64,000 nt of DNA from Acinetobacter sp. XH1741 (GTDB taxonomy: Bacteria > Pseudomonadota > Gammaproteobacteria > Pseudomonadales > Moraxellaceae), in assembly GCF_041021895.1 (NCBI RefSeq), contig NZ_CP157428.1, forward strand, positions 2,666,001 to 2,730,000, given 5' to 3'. Shown one piece after another: positions 1 through 8,913 of the stretch (its first letter is position 1; every line of letters begins with the position of its first letter). A model generated the notes under the pieces. That model saw only the letters and a list, made by a program, of their open reading frames with translations. It did not search any database and was not told the origin of the DNA. The position numbers were made by a program, and so were the translations under genes.

Positions 1-422
1 TGGTAAGTCCTGAAAATGCGAAACAAATTATTGATAGCATTTACAAGCGATTAAAGGCTGGTCAAGATTTTGCAACACTTGCAGCGACTTATTCAAACGA
101 TACTGGATCAGCGCGCGACGGCGGTAGTTTAGGATGGGTTACACCAGGTATGATGGTCCCTGAGTTTGATAAAAAAATGCAGGAAATTCCTGTAGGTCAA
201 ATTAGTGAACCTTTCCAAACTCAATTTGGATGGCATATTCTACAAGTAACAGACAAGCGCGAAAAAGATATGACACATGAATATCAAGAGCGTATGGCAC
301 GTCAAATCTTAGGCGAACGTCAATTTAACACTGAAATTGATAGTTGGTTACGTGAAGTACGCGCCAATGCTTATGTAGAAATTAAAGACCCAAGCCTCGA
401 CAAGAAGAACTTACAGAAATAA
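1..422 (+). CDS. surA: Peptidyl-prolyl cis-trans isomerase SurA, C-terminal part (cut by window edge)
   Basis: Periplasmic chaperone and prolyl isomerase that escorts outer-membrane proteins. The reading frame is open from base 3, so only about 139 C-terminal residues are present. The visible part is a parvulin-type rotamase domain: a GQDFATLA stretch, then YSND, DGGSLGWV and the conserved PVGQISEPFQTQFGWHILQV segment, followed by a charged C-terminal helix. The domain pattern is clear. The assignment to SurA rather than another parvulin (PpiD, PrsA) rests on the tail after the second rotamase domain and is an inference. A rho-independent terminator follows 19 bases after the stop. Confidence 0.8.
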   Translation, partial: VSPENAKQIIDSIYKRLKAGQDFATLAATYSNDTGSARDGGSLGWVTPGMMVPEFDKKMQEIPVGQISEPFQTQFGWHILQVTDKREKDMTHEYQERMARQILGERQFNTEIDSWLREVRANAYVEIKDPSLDKKNLQK

Positions 423-440
423 GTTAAGTCTTTATTATCA

Positions 441-467
441 AAACCTGTGTTTATTACAGGTTTTTTT
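441..467 (+). terminator. Terminator of surA
   Basis: Arms AAACCTGT (441-448) and ACAGGTTT (456-463) followed by a run of T. It lies just after the surA stop. Confidence 0.8.
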
Positions 468-487
468 ATAAATAAAATTCACTTAAT

Positions 488-525
488 AAAAAAACCGGTT
501 ATTTACTAAATAACCGGTTTTTTTT
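488..525. terminator. Bidirectional terminator between surA and fba
   Basis: Perfect 13-bp arms (492-504 and 508-520) with a 3-base loop, A-run on the left and T-run on the right. It can end fba transcription (minus strand) and is a second stop for surA. Confidence 0.85.
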
Positions 526-545
526 AAATTAAACCCTAACGGGAA

Positions 546-1583
546 TTATTTATAACGATCAACCATTTTCTCTAGAGAAATTGGACGGATCTTGTCAGCA
601 TTACCCGCTGTACCAAAAGCTTCATAACGATCGATACAAATTTGCTTCATTGAATCCACTGTTTTAGCGAAGTATTTACGTGGATCAAATTCTGCCGGAT
701 TTTCAGCCATAAACTGACGAATTGCACCAGTAGATGCTAAACGTAAGTCTGTATCGATATTAATCTTACGTACACCATGTTTAATTGCTTCTACAAGCTG
801 TTCAACAGGCACACCATAAGTTTCTTTAATATCACCGCCAAACTCATTGATTACTTTCAACCATTCTTGTGGTACAGAGCTTGAACCATGCATTACAAGA
901 TGAGTGTTTGGCAATGCCGCATGAATTTCTTTGATACGATCAATTGCTAAGATATCGCCTGTAGGTGGACGAGTGAATTTGTAAGCACCATGTGAAGTAC
1001 CTACAGCAATCGCCAATGCATCTACATTAGTATCAGCAACAAATTGAGTCGCTTCTTCAACAGAAGTAAGAAGTTGTGAGTGATCAAGTACACCTTCAGC
1101 ACCGACACCATCTTCTTCACCAGCCATGCCAGTTTCAAGGCTACCTAAACAGCCAATTTCACCTTCAACAGAAACACCACATGCATGCGCTAAAGCAACA
1201 ACATTACGAGTTACATCAACATTGTATTCGTACGATGTAGGTGTTTTACCATCTGTACCTAGTGAACCGTCCATCATCACTGAGCTAAAGCCAAGCTGAA
1301 TTGAACGCTGACAGATATCAGGGCTTGTTCCGTGGTCTTGATGCATTACCACTGGAATATGCGGCCATTCCTCAATTGCAGCCAAAATAAGATGGCGCAA
1401 AAATGGAGCGCCTGCATATTTGCGAGCTCCAGCCGATGCCTGAACAATTACAGGTGAATTGGTTGCATCTGCGGCAAGCATAATTGCACGCATTTGTTCT
1501 AAGTTATTTACGTTAAATGCTGGTACGCCGTAGTTATGTTCCGCAGCGTGATCCAAGAGCTGGCGCATTGAAATGAGTGCCAT
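546..1583 (-). CDS. fba: Class II fructose-1,6-bisphosphate aldolase
   Basis: Zinc-dependent aldolase that interconverts fructose-1,6-bisphosphate with glyceraldehyde-3-phosphate and dihydroxyacetone phosphate; cytosolic. The 345-residue product has the class II hallmarks: HQDHG (H81, D83, H84), the VEGEIG segment near 139-144, GTSHG (195-199), MHGSSS with H231, and NIDTD (274-278). Length suits the longer class II type also found in Calvin-cycle organisms. The ATG is preceded by a strong GGGAGGAT site (about 1587-1594). It lies on the same strand as pgk and a small lipoprotein gene, but terminators separate each, so it probably has its own promoter. Confidence 0.95.
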   Translation of the reverse strand: MALISMRQLLDHAAEHNYGVPAFNVNNLEQMRAIMLAADATNSPVIVQASAGARKYAGAPFLRHLILAAIEEWPHIPVVMHQDHGTSPDICQRSIQLGFSSVMMDGSLGTDGKTPTSYEYNVDVTRNVVALAHACGVSVEGEIGCLGSLETGMAGEEDGVGAEGVLDHSQLLTSVEEATQFVADTNVDALAIAVGTSHGAYKFTRPPTGDILAIDRIKEIHAALPNTHLVMHGSSSVPQEWLKVINEFGGDIKETYGVPVEQLVEAIKHGVRKINIDTDLRLASTGAIRQFMAENPAEFDPRKYFAKTVDSMKQICIDRYEAFGTAGNADKIRPISLEKMVDRYK

Positions 1584-1656
1584 AATATCCTCCCAGGTAG
1601 TGCGGCTTATTCTACCTTGTCATTTATTTCAATTCAGCAACAAATCACAGTATTTC

Positions 1657-1688
1657 AAAAAAAATCCCTGCATTTGCAGGGACTTTTT
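1657..1688 (-). terminator. Terminator of the small lipoprotein gene
   Basis: CCCTGC/GCAGGG stem; on the minus strand it is followed by a long T-run. It separates the lipoprotein gene from fba. Confidence 0.75.
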
Positions 1689-1704
1689 AACAAAATACAA
1701 CAAA

Positions 1705-1947
1705 TTAATGAGTTTCTGAAGTAGCGGCCTCGCTAGACGCACTACCTTCAACCACATCTGTATTCTTTTCATCTAAAACTGGCTTATCAAGCGAATCAAT
1801 CGTAGCTTGCTGTTCAGGAGTTACTTTATCAGAAACCGCTGTAGATGCCGCATCTTGGCCTGCTTTACCTGACTCTTCTTTCTTAGCACAAGCAGTCAAC
1901 ATAATGGGAGCAATTAACAAAGCAGCAAGGGTAAGTTTTAAATTCAT
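1705..1947 (-). CDS. Small predicted lipoprotein
   Basis: About 80 residues. The N-terminus is a lipoprotein signal: MNLK, a hydrophobic core, then lipobox LTAC with Cys at 20, followed by KKEE. After the Cys the chain is short, acidic, Ser/Ala/Thr-rich and likely disordered, ending in TSETH. An in-frame TTG at 1962 would add five residues, but the ATG at 1947 gives a normal signal peptide and is preferred. Asp is absent at Cys+2, so outer-membrane sorting is expected. I do not recognise a functional family. The gene sits between pgk and fba on their strand. Confidence 0.7.
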   Translation of the reverse strand: MNLKLTLAALLIAPIMLTACAKKEESGKAGQDAASTAVSDKVTPEQQATIDSLDKPVLDEKNTDVVEGSASSEAATSETH

Positions 1948-2023
1948 CACTATTTTCCACAATTGGTGATTTAGTGCTCATTATTTTATTTCAGAAATAT
2001 GACAATTTAATGACTTATCCATG

Positions 2024-2052
2024 AAAAAAGGGGTTGAACTCAACCCCTTCTT
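2024..2052 (-). terminator. Terminator of pgk
   Basis: AAGGGGTTGA and TCAACCCCTT form a long stem; on the minus strand it is followed by six T. It lies directly after the pgk stop. Confidence 0.85.
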
Positions 2053-2069
2053 ATTTTTACATATAAGTA

Positions 2070-3257
2070 TTATGCACGTTCTAAAAGAACAGCAACTGCC
2101 GGTAAGGTTTTTCCTTCAACAAATTCAAGGAATGCACCACCGCCTGTTGAAATATAGCCAATTTGATCAGCAACATTATATTTATCAATCGCAGCTAAAG
2201 TATCTCCACCGCCAGCAATTGAGAATGCATCAGATTGAGCCACTGCAAGAGAAAGTGCTTTAGTCCCTTCGCCAAATTGATCAACTTCAAATACACCAAC
2301 TGGACCATTCCAAAGAATTGTTTTTGAAGTAGTTAAAATATTTGCAAATGCTTTAGCTGTATCTGGACCTACATCTAAAATCATATCGTTTGATGTTACG
2401 TCTTCAACTTTTTTAACAACTGCTTGCGCTGCTGCTAAAGAACCCAAGAAATCTTCAAAGTTAATTTGAGAAGCATCAGCTACAACAACATCTGTTGGAA
2501 GTGGAACACTTACTTTAGCCGCAATTTGTTTTGCAGTTTCAACCAAGTCAGCTTCGTACAAAGATTTACCAACGTTGTAACCTGCAGCCGCCAAGAAGGT
2601 ATTTGCAATACCGCCACCAACGATAAGTTGATCACAAATACTAGATAATGAATTTAAAACATCAAGTTTTGTTGAAACTTTAGAACCTGCAACAATAGCC
2701 ACCATTGGCTTCTCAGGTGTTTGCATTGCACGGCCAAGCGCATCTAATTCAGCAGCCAATAATGGACCAGCAGCAGCTACAGGAGCAAAGCGTGCCACAC
2801 CTTCTGTAGAAGCTTCAGCTCGGTGAGCAGTACCAAAAGCATCCATGACAAACACATCGCATAAAGCAGCATATTTTTGTGCAAGTTCAGGATTATTTTT
2901 CTTTTCGCCAGAGTTAAAACGAACATTTTCAAGTAAAACCACTTGTCCTGCTTGAACGTCCACACCATCAAGGTAATCAGTCAACAATTTAACTTCTTGA
3001 CCTAATGCTTCAGTTAAGTATGCCGCAACTGGAGCAAGCGACTGTTCAGGCTTTGGCTCACCTTCCACAGGACGACCTAAATGCGAAAATACCATTACAG
3101 CAGCGCCTTTTTCTAAAGCAGCTTTTATTGTTGGAAGTGCTGCACGTAAACGAGCATCGCTGGTAATTACGCCATTTTTAACGGGAACGTTTAAATCTTC
3201 ACGAATAAGTACACGTTTACCTTCTAAATTAAGGTCAGTCATGCGCTGAAAATTCAT
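2070..3257 (-). CDS. pgk: Phosphoglycerate kinase
   Basis: Transfers phosphate between 1,3-bisphosphoglycerate and ADP, in glycolysis and gluconeogenesis; cytosolic. The 395 residues match the normal family length. Visible landmarks: the N-terminal substrate loop REDLNVPVK (about 19-27), [20 protein letters not shown] near 58-77, LENVRF, the [10 protein letters not shown] segment near 190-199, GGGIANTFL, and the nucleotide loop WNGPVGVFE and GGGDTLAA near the C-terminus. Upstream AGAGAG serves as ribosome binding site. Gene order pgk, small lipoprotein, fba on one strand, each closed by a hairpin. Confidence 0.96.
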   Translation of the reverse strand: MNFQRMTDLNLEGKRVLIREDLNVPVKNGVITSDARLRAALPTIKAALEKGAAVMVFSHLGRPVEGEPKPEQSLAPVAAYLTEALGQEVKLLTDYLDGVDVQAGQVVLLENVRFNSGEKKNNPELAQKYAALCDVFVMDAFGTAHRAEASTEGVARFAPVAAAGPLLAAELDALGRAMQTPEKPMVAIVAGSKVSTKLDVLNSLSSICDQLIVGGGIANTFLAAAGYNVGKSLYEADLVETAKQIAAKVSVPLPTDVVVADASQINFEDFLGSLAAAQAVVKKVEDVTSNDMILDVGPDTAKAFANILTTSKTILWNGPVGVFEVDQFGEGTKALSLAVAQSDAFSIAGGGDTLAAIDKYNVADQIGYISTGGGAFLEFVEGKTLPAVAVLLERA

Positions 3258-3395
3258 GTAAAGCTCTCTTTATGATTTTAAAAACGCGCCAATTTTAAAT
3301 GATTACATCAAAAAAGGTTAGTTTTTTTGCATAAAAGCTGTAGAAAGCCAAAGTTTTGATTATGATAGACGTAGTAATCTAATATTTCATCCATT

Positions 3396-3779
3396 ATGTC
3401 TATTCATCCAGATCCACAAATCAATCGTTTAAATGTTTTAGGTGAACCTTTAGCAAGCTGTTGTTTTGACCCTATTACCGGTTATTTTCGAAATGGTTTT
3501 TGCCATACGGCTGTAACAGACCTGGGACAACATACTGTATGCGCCCAAATGACTTCCGACTTTTTAAATTTCTCACAAAAAATTGGAAATGACCTCATTA
3601 CCCCTCTACCGGAAGCTGGCTTTCCCGGTCTACAACCAGGTGACTTTTGGTGTATTTGCGTTACGCGTTGGGTAGAAGCATATCAAGCTGGTCAAGCGCC
3701 ACCTGTTAAACTTCATGCCTGTCATCAAGCAGTATTAAGTTATGTTCCATTAGATGTATTAATGGAATTTGCAGTGTAA
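3396..3779 (+). CDS. DUF2237 family protein
   Basis: 127 residues matching the DUF2237 (COG3651-like) family: VLGEPLASCCFDPITGYFRNG near the start, the centre CAQMTSDFL, then GLQPGDFWCICVTRW and the tail HATHEAVL-like segment (here HACHQAVL). Function unknown. The several conserved Cys and His could bind a metal, but that is only a guess. It overlaps the next gene by one base (TAATG), so it is translationally coupled to the Maf-type pyrophosphatase. Confidence 0.8.
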   Translation: MSIHPDPQINRLNVLGEPLASCCFDPITGYFRNGFCHTAVTDLGQHTVCAQMTSDFLNFSQKIGNDLITPLPEAGFPGLQPGDFWCICVTRWVEAYQAGQAPPVKLHACHQAVLSYVPLDVLMEFAV

Positions 3780-4372
3780 TGAAACAACCCAAAATTATTT
3801 TGGCATCGAGTAGTCAAACACGTAAAGATTTGATGAATCGGTTAGGTATCGAATATATCTGCATTAGTCCAGATATAGATGAAAGTCCTCGCGGCGAGAC
3901 TCATGCTGATGATTTAGCAAAAAGATTAGCGTTTAACAAAGCACAGTTAATTGCTCAAAAACATCCTGACGCAATTGTCATTGGATCAGATCAGGTTGCA
4001 TGGCGAGAACATGCACCTCATGATTTTATTGGCAAACCATTAACTATTGAAAATGCTAAAGCTCAGTTAACAGCAAACTCTGGCCGAACAGTCTTTTTTA
4101 GTACGGCTTTAAGTGTGCAGTGTGTTGAAAAGGGTTTTGAACTCACTTTAGTCGAACATTATCAAGTTAAATTCCGCACCTTAAGCGAGCATGAAATCGA
4201 AAGATATATCGCTATAGATCACCCCCTTCATTGTGCAGGAAGTTTTAAGTGTGAAAGCCTTGGTATTAGTCTATTTGAAAAAATGATAGGCCAAGATCAA
4301 ACCACACTAATGGGTTTACCCATGATTCAGCTTTGTCAGATTTTAAGACAGCTTGAACTACAAATTCCTTAA
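3779..4372 (+). CDS. Maf family nucleotide pyrophosphatase (YceF type)
   Basis: House-cleaning enzyme that hydrolyses non-canonical nucleoside triphosphates; the YceF branch prefers 7-methyl-GTP. The 197-residue product has the Maf signature ILASSSQTRKDLMNRLG at 6-22, the ESPRGET motif, RLAFNKAQ, and the catalytic GSDQVAW loop near 70-76. The DQVAW form instead of DT.V fits YceF rather than YhdE. The start overlaps the preceding stop by one base. Substrate choice is inferred from the subgroup. Confidence 0.85.
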   Translation: MKQPKIILASSSQTRKDLMNRLGIEYICISPDIDESPRGETHADDLAKRLAFNKAQLIAQKHPDAIVIGSDQVAWREHAPHDFIGKPLTIENAKAQLTANSGRTVFFSTALSVQCVEKGFELTLVEHYQVKFRTLSEHEIERYIAIDHPLHCAGSFKCESLGISLFEKMIGQDQTTLMGLPMIQLCQILRQLELQIP

Positions 4373-4402
4373 TATCAATTCGTTTATTAATAGGCTATCT
4401 CC

Positions 4403-5566
4403 ATGACAGAACCTTTAACTGTTTTAGGTAATATTACTGCTGAGCAGTTTTTAACAGAATATTGGCAGAAAAAACCTTTACTCGTACGCAATGCCTTACC
4501 TGAAATCGTTGGCATGTTAGAGCCAAATGATGTGAAAGAACTTGCTATAGAAGATCACGTCAGTGCTCGCCTTATTCGTCAAAAAGACAAAAATCCAAAT
4601 GAATGGCATGTAAAGACTTCTCCTCTAACTAAAGGTGACTTTCAAAAATTACCAAAACTATGGACGCTCTTAGTACAAGCAGTTGATCATTACTCATTTG
4701 ATTTAGCCGAATTGTGGAAAAAATTTCCTTTCATCCCACAATGGCGTCGTGACGATATTATGGTTTCTTATGCACCTAAAGGTGGTTCAGTTGGAAAACA
4801 TTTTGACTTTTACGATGTTTTTCTTGTTCAAGGACACGGTCATCGTCGCTGGCAACTCGGTCAAATGTGTGATGCAAGCACTGAATTTGTAGCTAATCAA
4901 CCATTAAAACTATTACCTGAAATAGATGTTCATTTTGATGAAGTATTAGCTCCGGGCGACTTATTATATGTTCCACCAGGCTTAGCACATTATGGTGTTG
5001 CCGAAGATGATTGTTTAACTTACTCTTTCGGTTTCCGCATGCCTAACATTTCAGGCATGATCGACAGAATTAGTGATCAATTTGCTACTGATGAATTGCT
5101 ACAAAACCCAGTGATGGATATTGCCCGTAAGAATATTCCTCAAATTGGTGAAATTAATGCAGAAGAATTGGCTCATTTAAGAAATTTAGTTTTAGCTCAA
5201 TTACAGAATTCATCAGTTCTTGATGCTGCCATCATGTCTCATATGACTGAACCTAAATATCCAGACAATATTCCTGAACCCGATGAAATTGAAATTGAAG
5301 ATCTCAATGCCATTTTGTCAGAAGGCTATGAACTATTGCTAGAACCAGCCTCTCGACTACTTTATACAGAACAAAATGGTGTTTTAAAGTTCTGGGGAAA
5401 TGGAGAAGATTTACCAATTGTGGAAGCTTTTGCCAATCAGCTTAAGGCTATTGCAGATGGAGCAAGTATTCCCTTCAATAACGAGCTTAATCGTGTAGAT
5501 ATTTTAGAAAACATTGTTCAATTACTGAATGATTCAATTCTTATGCTGTTGCCTCCAGCAGAATAA
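4403..5566 (+). CDS. roxA: Ribosomal protein uL16 3-hydroxylase (JmjC/cupin, RoxA/YcfD type)
   Basis: Fe(II)/2-oxoglutarate oxygenase that hydroxylates an arginine of ribosomal protein uL16. 387 residues: N-terminal EQFLTEYWQKKPLLVRNAL (14-32) typical of the family, a cupin core with iron ligands H133 and D135 (KHFDFYDVF) and the distal H196 (PPGLAHYG), GHRRWQLG as the family basic loop, and a C-terminal helical domain. Separated by 30 bases from the Maf gene and followed by a terminator, so the three genes from 3396 may be one unit. Confidence 0.88.
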   Translation: MTEPLTVLGNITAEQFLTEYWQKKPLLVRNALPEIVGMLEPNDVKELAIEDHVSARLIRQKDKNPNEWHVKTSPLTKGDFQKLPKLWTLLVQAVDHYSFDLAELWKKFPFIPQWRRDDIMVSYAPKGGSVGKHFDFYDVFLVQGHGHRRWQLGQMCDASTEFVANQPLKLLPEIDVHFDEVLAPGDLLYVPPGLAHYGVAEDDCLTYSFGFRMPNISGMIDRISDQFATDELLQNPVMDIARKNIPQIGEINAEELAHLRNLVLAQLQNSSVLDAAIMSHMTEPKYPDNIPEPDEIEIEDLNAILSEGYELLLEPASRLLYTEQNGVLKFWGNGEDLPIVEAFANQLKAIADGASIPFNNELNRVDILENIVQLLNDSILMLLPPAE

Positions 5567-5582
5567 TATTATTTAAAACCAT

Positions 5583-5617
5583 TAAAAGGAGAAATTTATA
5601 AAATTTCTCCTTTTTTC
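5583..5617 (+). terminator. Terminator of roxA
   Basis: AAAAGGAGAAATTT / AAATTTCTCCTTTT stem followed by T-run. Confidence 0.85.
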
Positions 5618-5926
5618 TTTTATAAATACATGCTTAAATATACCAATCTTTAAATATATTTTATGGTTAATTGCCTATGTTATAAATTTCTCTTACTAAA
5701 TCAAAAAAATATCTTCTAAATGTGTCGATTACGACCTAGAAAATTTTTTAATAAATATAAAATTTATACTTAGAGCATCAAGCTTTGTGCTTTTATTGTT
5801 TTTAAAAAACCTATTTTTTCCTATCAATAACCATCAATACAATGTAAAATTGCGCGTTCGTGCTTTTTATTTATACACTCGACCATTTAGGCTAAGAGCA
5901 AAATATTTGTGTGAGGCTACTAAAAT
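5618..5926. other. AT-rich intergenic stretch before tetR
   Basis: No open frame of note. Contains only the upstream region of the TetR gene; GAGG about 10 bases before the ATG at 5927 is a plausible ribosome binding site. I could not place a promoter with confidence. Confidence 0.5.
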
Positions 5927-6490
5927 ATGTCAAAAAAAGATGACATCATTACCACTGCTTTAAGACTTTTTAATTCATATAGTTATAATTCTATAGGGGT
6001 TGATCGTATCATCAGTGAGTCTGGTGTAGCAAAAATGACATTTTATAAATACTTCCCCTCAAAAGAGAAACTCATTGAAGAGTGCTTATTATTAAGAAAC
6101 TCTCTCTTACAGAACTCTCTTACTGCTGCGATATCTAAAGAAGACGAAAACCATCCATTAGCGCGCATTAAAGCAATCTTTTTATGGTACTCAGACTGGT
6201 TTAATAGCGACGACTTTAATGGTTGTATGTTCCAAAAAGCCTTAGAAGAGGTATTAAAACAATATCCTTCAACTCATCAACCAGCAACTTTATACAAAAT
6301 ATGGTTAACGCAGTTAATGCAAGATCTTCTTATTCAACTTAAAATTGAAGAGTCTCGCCCTCTAGCTTTGCTGTTAGTTAACATTTTGGAAGGCATGACA
6401 ATTCAAGCTCAAGTTGAACATGGTTCAGTAAAAATTAATGACTACTGGAAACGAGTGGAAAAGCTAATTGAGTTTGAAAAAATTGCCTAA
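5927..6490 (+). CDS. TetR family transcriptional regulator
   Basis: 187 residues. The N-terminal TetR helix-turn-helix is clear: IITTALRLFNSYSYNSIGVD (8-27), IISESGVAKMTFYKYFPSKE (29-48). The C-terminal ligand domain is not recognisable to a specific effector. Strikingly similar to the regulator at 57499-58062: same length, both begin MSKK.DII.TAL.LFN and share VAKMTFYKYFPSKE exactly, as well as DFNGC.F / NFNGC.F. No target gene is adjacent on either strand except the ArsR-type gene 480 bases downstream. Target unknown. Confidence 0.85.
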   Translation: MSKKDDIITTALRLFNSYSYNSIGVDRIISESGVAKMTFYKYFPSKEKLIEECLLLRNSLLQNSLTAAISKEDENHPLARIKAIFLWYSDWFNSDDFNGCMFQKALEEVLKQYPSTHQPATLYKIWLTQLMQDLLIQLKIEESRPLALLLVNILEGMTIQAQVEHGSVKINDYWKRVEKLIEFEKIA

Positions 6491-6500
6491 TAAAAAATAA

Positions 6501-6553
6501 AGCGTGATATCATTCTTCTTATGTTGTTGAATCTTCTTCTTATTCATCACGCT
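6501..6553. other. Inverted repeat after tetR, possible RNA hairpin
   Basis: AGCGTGAT (6501-6508) and ATCACGCT (6546-6553) flank a 37-base stretch with repeated TTCTTCTT blocks. There is no T-run, so it is not a standard terminator. It could be the end of the tetR transcript or a structured RNA. Confidence 0.35.
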
Positions 6554-6568
6554 GCGTCTGAAAGTCAA

Positions 6569-6635
6569 TCTAGTTTAGAGTTAGACATTTTTTTTGGACT
6601 ATCATACTAAACTAGAATATACAGACCTGTCTGTA
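6569..6635. promoter_or_regulatory. Nested inverted repeats including TetR-type palindrome
   Basis: Two elements. TCTAGTTTAG (6569-6578) and CTAAACTAGA (6607-6616) are perfect inverted arms. Directly after lies TACAGACCTGTCTGTA (6620-6635), with 6-bp arms, like many TetR-family operators. No gene starts right beside it on either strand. It could be the operator of the upstream TetR gene controlling a transcript toward 6969, or a relic of a lost gene. Confidence 0.4.
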
Positions 6636-6968
6636 CAAAATCAATTATATCCTTAAAACATAAAAACTCAATCTTTTTTTAATGTCTTTTTATAGATAAA
6701 TCAGAATTAACTATTTATAAGGCTAAAAATAGGCTTTATTCCCTTTGACTTTGTTTCATTTATACTTAACAATTACGCTTCTCACACAACGCAACACTTT
6801 TGACACAAAACAAATACAAATTCTTGTTTTACCTTAATAATGTTATATATTTATCAATTACACTTATAAACCTTTTCAACAAAAACAATTGGATTGATTA
6901 GTTTTGCTACATTCATTTTCTTAAGATCAATCTATACTATGCCGGCCATATTGATATAGGTATAAAGT
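6636..6968. other. Intergenic stretch upstream of the ArsR-type gene
   Basis: AT-rich, no convincing open frame. Near the end, GATTGAT (6892-6898) and ATCAATC (6926-6932) form an inverted pair just before a TATACT that could be a -10 element; an autoregulatory operator is possible but weakly supported. Confidence 0.4.
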
Positions 6969-7277
6969 ATGAAAGATGGACTCCAAATTGAAGAAATGAA
7001 AAATGCGGCTGACTCAGTCGTTGGAACATTAAAATCATTAGCGAACACTGATCGCTTATTAATTTTATGTCACTTAGCTCACGAGGAGTTGAATGTCTCT
7101 CAAATCGAAGAGAAAACCCAAATCACCCAACCCACCCTTTCACAACAACTAATGATGTTACGTAAAAGTGATGTCGTATCAACACGTCGTGATGGTAAAC
7201 AAATTTTCTATTCTATTAAGGATGATAAAATGCATTCCATTTTGAATATGCTTTATCAGTTATACTGTATAGATTAA
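6969..7277 (+). CDS. ArsR/SmtB family regulator with persulfide-sensor-like cysteine pair
   Basis: 102-residue winged-helix repressor. ANTDRLLILCHLA (26-37) is followed by the recognition region TQPTLSQQLMMLRKSDVVSTRRDG and wing QIFYSI. Two cysteines, C34 (in ILCHL) and C100 (in LYCID), are 66 residues apart. Known persulfide sensors BigR and SqrR have a dithiol pair with the same 66-residue spacing (42/108 and 41/107 as I remember them). This suggests sensing of reactive sulfur, but no sulfur-metabolism gene is adjacent, unlike typical bigR operons. No metal-binding CxC motif of ArsR/SmtB type is seen. Confidence 0.75.
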   Translation: MKDGLQIEEMKNAADSVVGTLKSLANTDRLLILCHLAHEELNVSQIEEKTQITQPTLSQQLMMLRKSDVVSTRRDGKQIFYSIKDDKMHSILNMLYQLYCID

Positions 7278-7705
7278 CTGCTCTGAACTGATAAAATTAT
7301 AATAATATTAATGTTTTCCTGAAATATGCGATTTTTCAACTTGGTAGCTGGTAATTTCCGAGCAAAAAGAACTGAAAATTCGCGTAGTTTTTCTAGCAAT
7401 TAGCTTTATTGAAAACAAAAATAGTCTCCCTCCCATTTCTTTTTATATCTTTATTTCGCGTTCGAATTACTTCCTAAAGTAAAAAATCAATAATGTTAGA
7501 CTCTATATTGAGTGCAATATAAACAAAACGTCATCTTTTATACTTTCAAAGTTTCATTTTAATATTTTAAAAACAAATACTTAATATTACCATTTTTTAT
7601 TAATCTGATTACTTGGTATAAAAAAGCTTAAGATTCCCATCACTTAAGTATAAAATACTCCGCTTGTTCAACCTTTAGCCACGAATAGGTTAATAAGGCT
7701 TTTAT
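7278..7705. other. Intergenic stretch between arsR-like gene and sstT
   Basis: No gene seen; a 25-codon frame at 7326-7403 lacks a ribosome binding site. The notable element is TATATTG-AGTG-CAATATA (7504-7521), a 7-bp inverted repeat that could be an operator or hairpin. The end of the stretch holds the sstT leader with AATAAGG before the ATG. Confidence 0.45.
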
Positions 7706-8908
7706 ATGCTTGAATTCTTTTCTCGATTAAGCTTAGTCACCAAAATTATTATTGCCATTATTTTAGGAATAGGTGTTGCACTCTTATTTCCAAACATTAC
7801 ACCCTACCTAAGCTTGTTTGGTGAACTGTTCATTAAAGCATTAAAATCGGTTGCTCCTATTTTAGTTTTTGTTCTGGTTCTTTCCTCAATTGCTAACTTC
7901 CAAATGGGCCACAATGCAAATCTTCGCCCAGTACTATTGCTATACGTTGTGGGCATGCTATTAGCAGCATTTACAGCTGTTATCGTAAGTCTGTCTTTTC
8001 CAAGCACGCTTTATCTCAATACTGTTTCACATAACAGTTTACAGGCCCCTGGTAGCCTCGCTGAGATATTAAAAAACTTACTTTTAAGTTTTATTGCGAA
8101 TCCAGTACAAGCAATCAGCGAAGCAAACTTTATTGGTATTCTCGCTTGGGCAATTGGTCTTGGCTTAGCTATGCGTCATAGCTCAGATACCACCAAACAA
8201 GTAATGCATGATATTTCACATGCAGTCAGTGCCATTATTCATAAAGTGATTGCATTTGCTCCTGTTGGTATTTTTGGTTTAGTTGCAGTGACATTCGCTA
8301 GCGCAGGTCTTGCTACACTTGAAAGCTATATACAATTATTGGCTGTGCTACTAGGTACTATGTTCTTTGTTGCCTTAGTAATTAATCCAATTTTGGTAGG
8401 CTTAACAATCCGTGGTAATCCATACCCACTCGTTTTAAAATGTTTAAAAGAAAGTGGAATCACAGCATTCTTTACTCGTAGTTCAGCAGCTAATATTCCA
8501 GTTAACCTTGACTTGGCAGAACGTTTAGGTGTTAATCCATCTACTGCAAGCGTTTCTATCCCTTTAGGTGCAACCATTAATATGGCAGGTGCTGCAGTTA
8601 CGATTACTGTACTCACTTTAGCAACTGTACATACTTTAGGAATTCATGTTGATTTAGCGACTATGATTATTTTATCAGTCGTGGCTACCATATCTGCATG
8701 CGGTGCTTCTGGCGTTGCAGGTGGTTCACTTCTTTTAATTCCAGTGGCATGTAGTCTATTTGGTATTTCATCAGAAATTGCAATGCAAGTTGTTGCAGTT
8801 GGTATGATTATTAGTGTATTACAAGACTCTACGGAAACCGCTCTTAACTCATCTACCGATGTTTTATTTACAGCAGCAGTTGATATTCGCTCAAGACAAA
8901 ACTCTTAA
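7706..8908 (+). CDS. sstT: Sodium:serine/threonine symporter SstT
   Basis: Inner-membrane dicarboxylate/amino-acid:cation symporter that takes up serine and threonine with sodium. 400 residues, close to the family length. Opening [22 protein letters not shown], followed by [21 protein letters not shown], then the conserved re-entrant loop [18 protein letters not shown] (about 258-275) and [17 protein letters not shown], then [20 protein letters not shown] at the C-terminus, all typical of SstT. First of a tight three-gene run (gaps of 5 and 3 bases). Confidence 0.93.
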   Translation: MLEFFSRLSLVTKIIIAIILGIGVALLFPNITPYLSLFGELFIKALKSVAPILVFVLVLSSIANFQMGHNANLRPVLLLYVVGMLLAAFTAVIVSLSFPSTLYLNTVSHNSLQAPGSLAEILKNLLLSFIANPVQAISEANFIGILAWAIGLGLAMRHSSDTTKQVMHDISHAVSAIIHKVIAFAPVGIFGLVAVTFASAGLATLESYIQLLAVLLGTMFFVALVINPILVGLTIRGNPYPLVLKCLKESGITAFFTRSSAANIPVNLDLAERLGVNPSTASVSIPLGATINMAGAAVTITVLTLATVHTLGIHVDLATMIILSVVATISACGASGVAGGSLLLIPVACSLFGISSEIAMQVVAVGMIISVLQDSTETALNSSTDVLFTAAVDIRSRQNS

Positions 8909-8913
8909 AGAAC

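Noticed and set aside
6520..6609. 29-codon frame after tetR
   Set aside because: No ribosome binding site and atypical composition; lies inside a hairpin-rich non-coding stretch.
7326..7403. 25-codon frame between arsR-like gene and sstT
   Set aside because: No ribosome binding site; probably chance.
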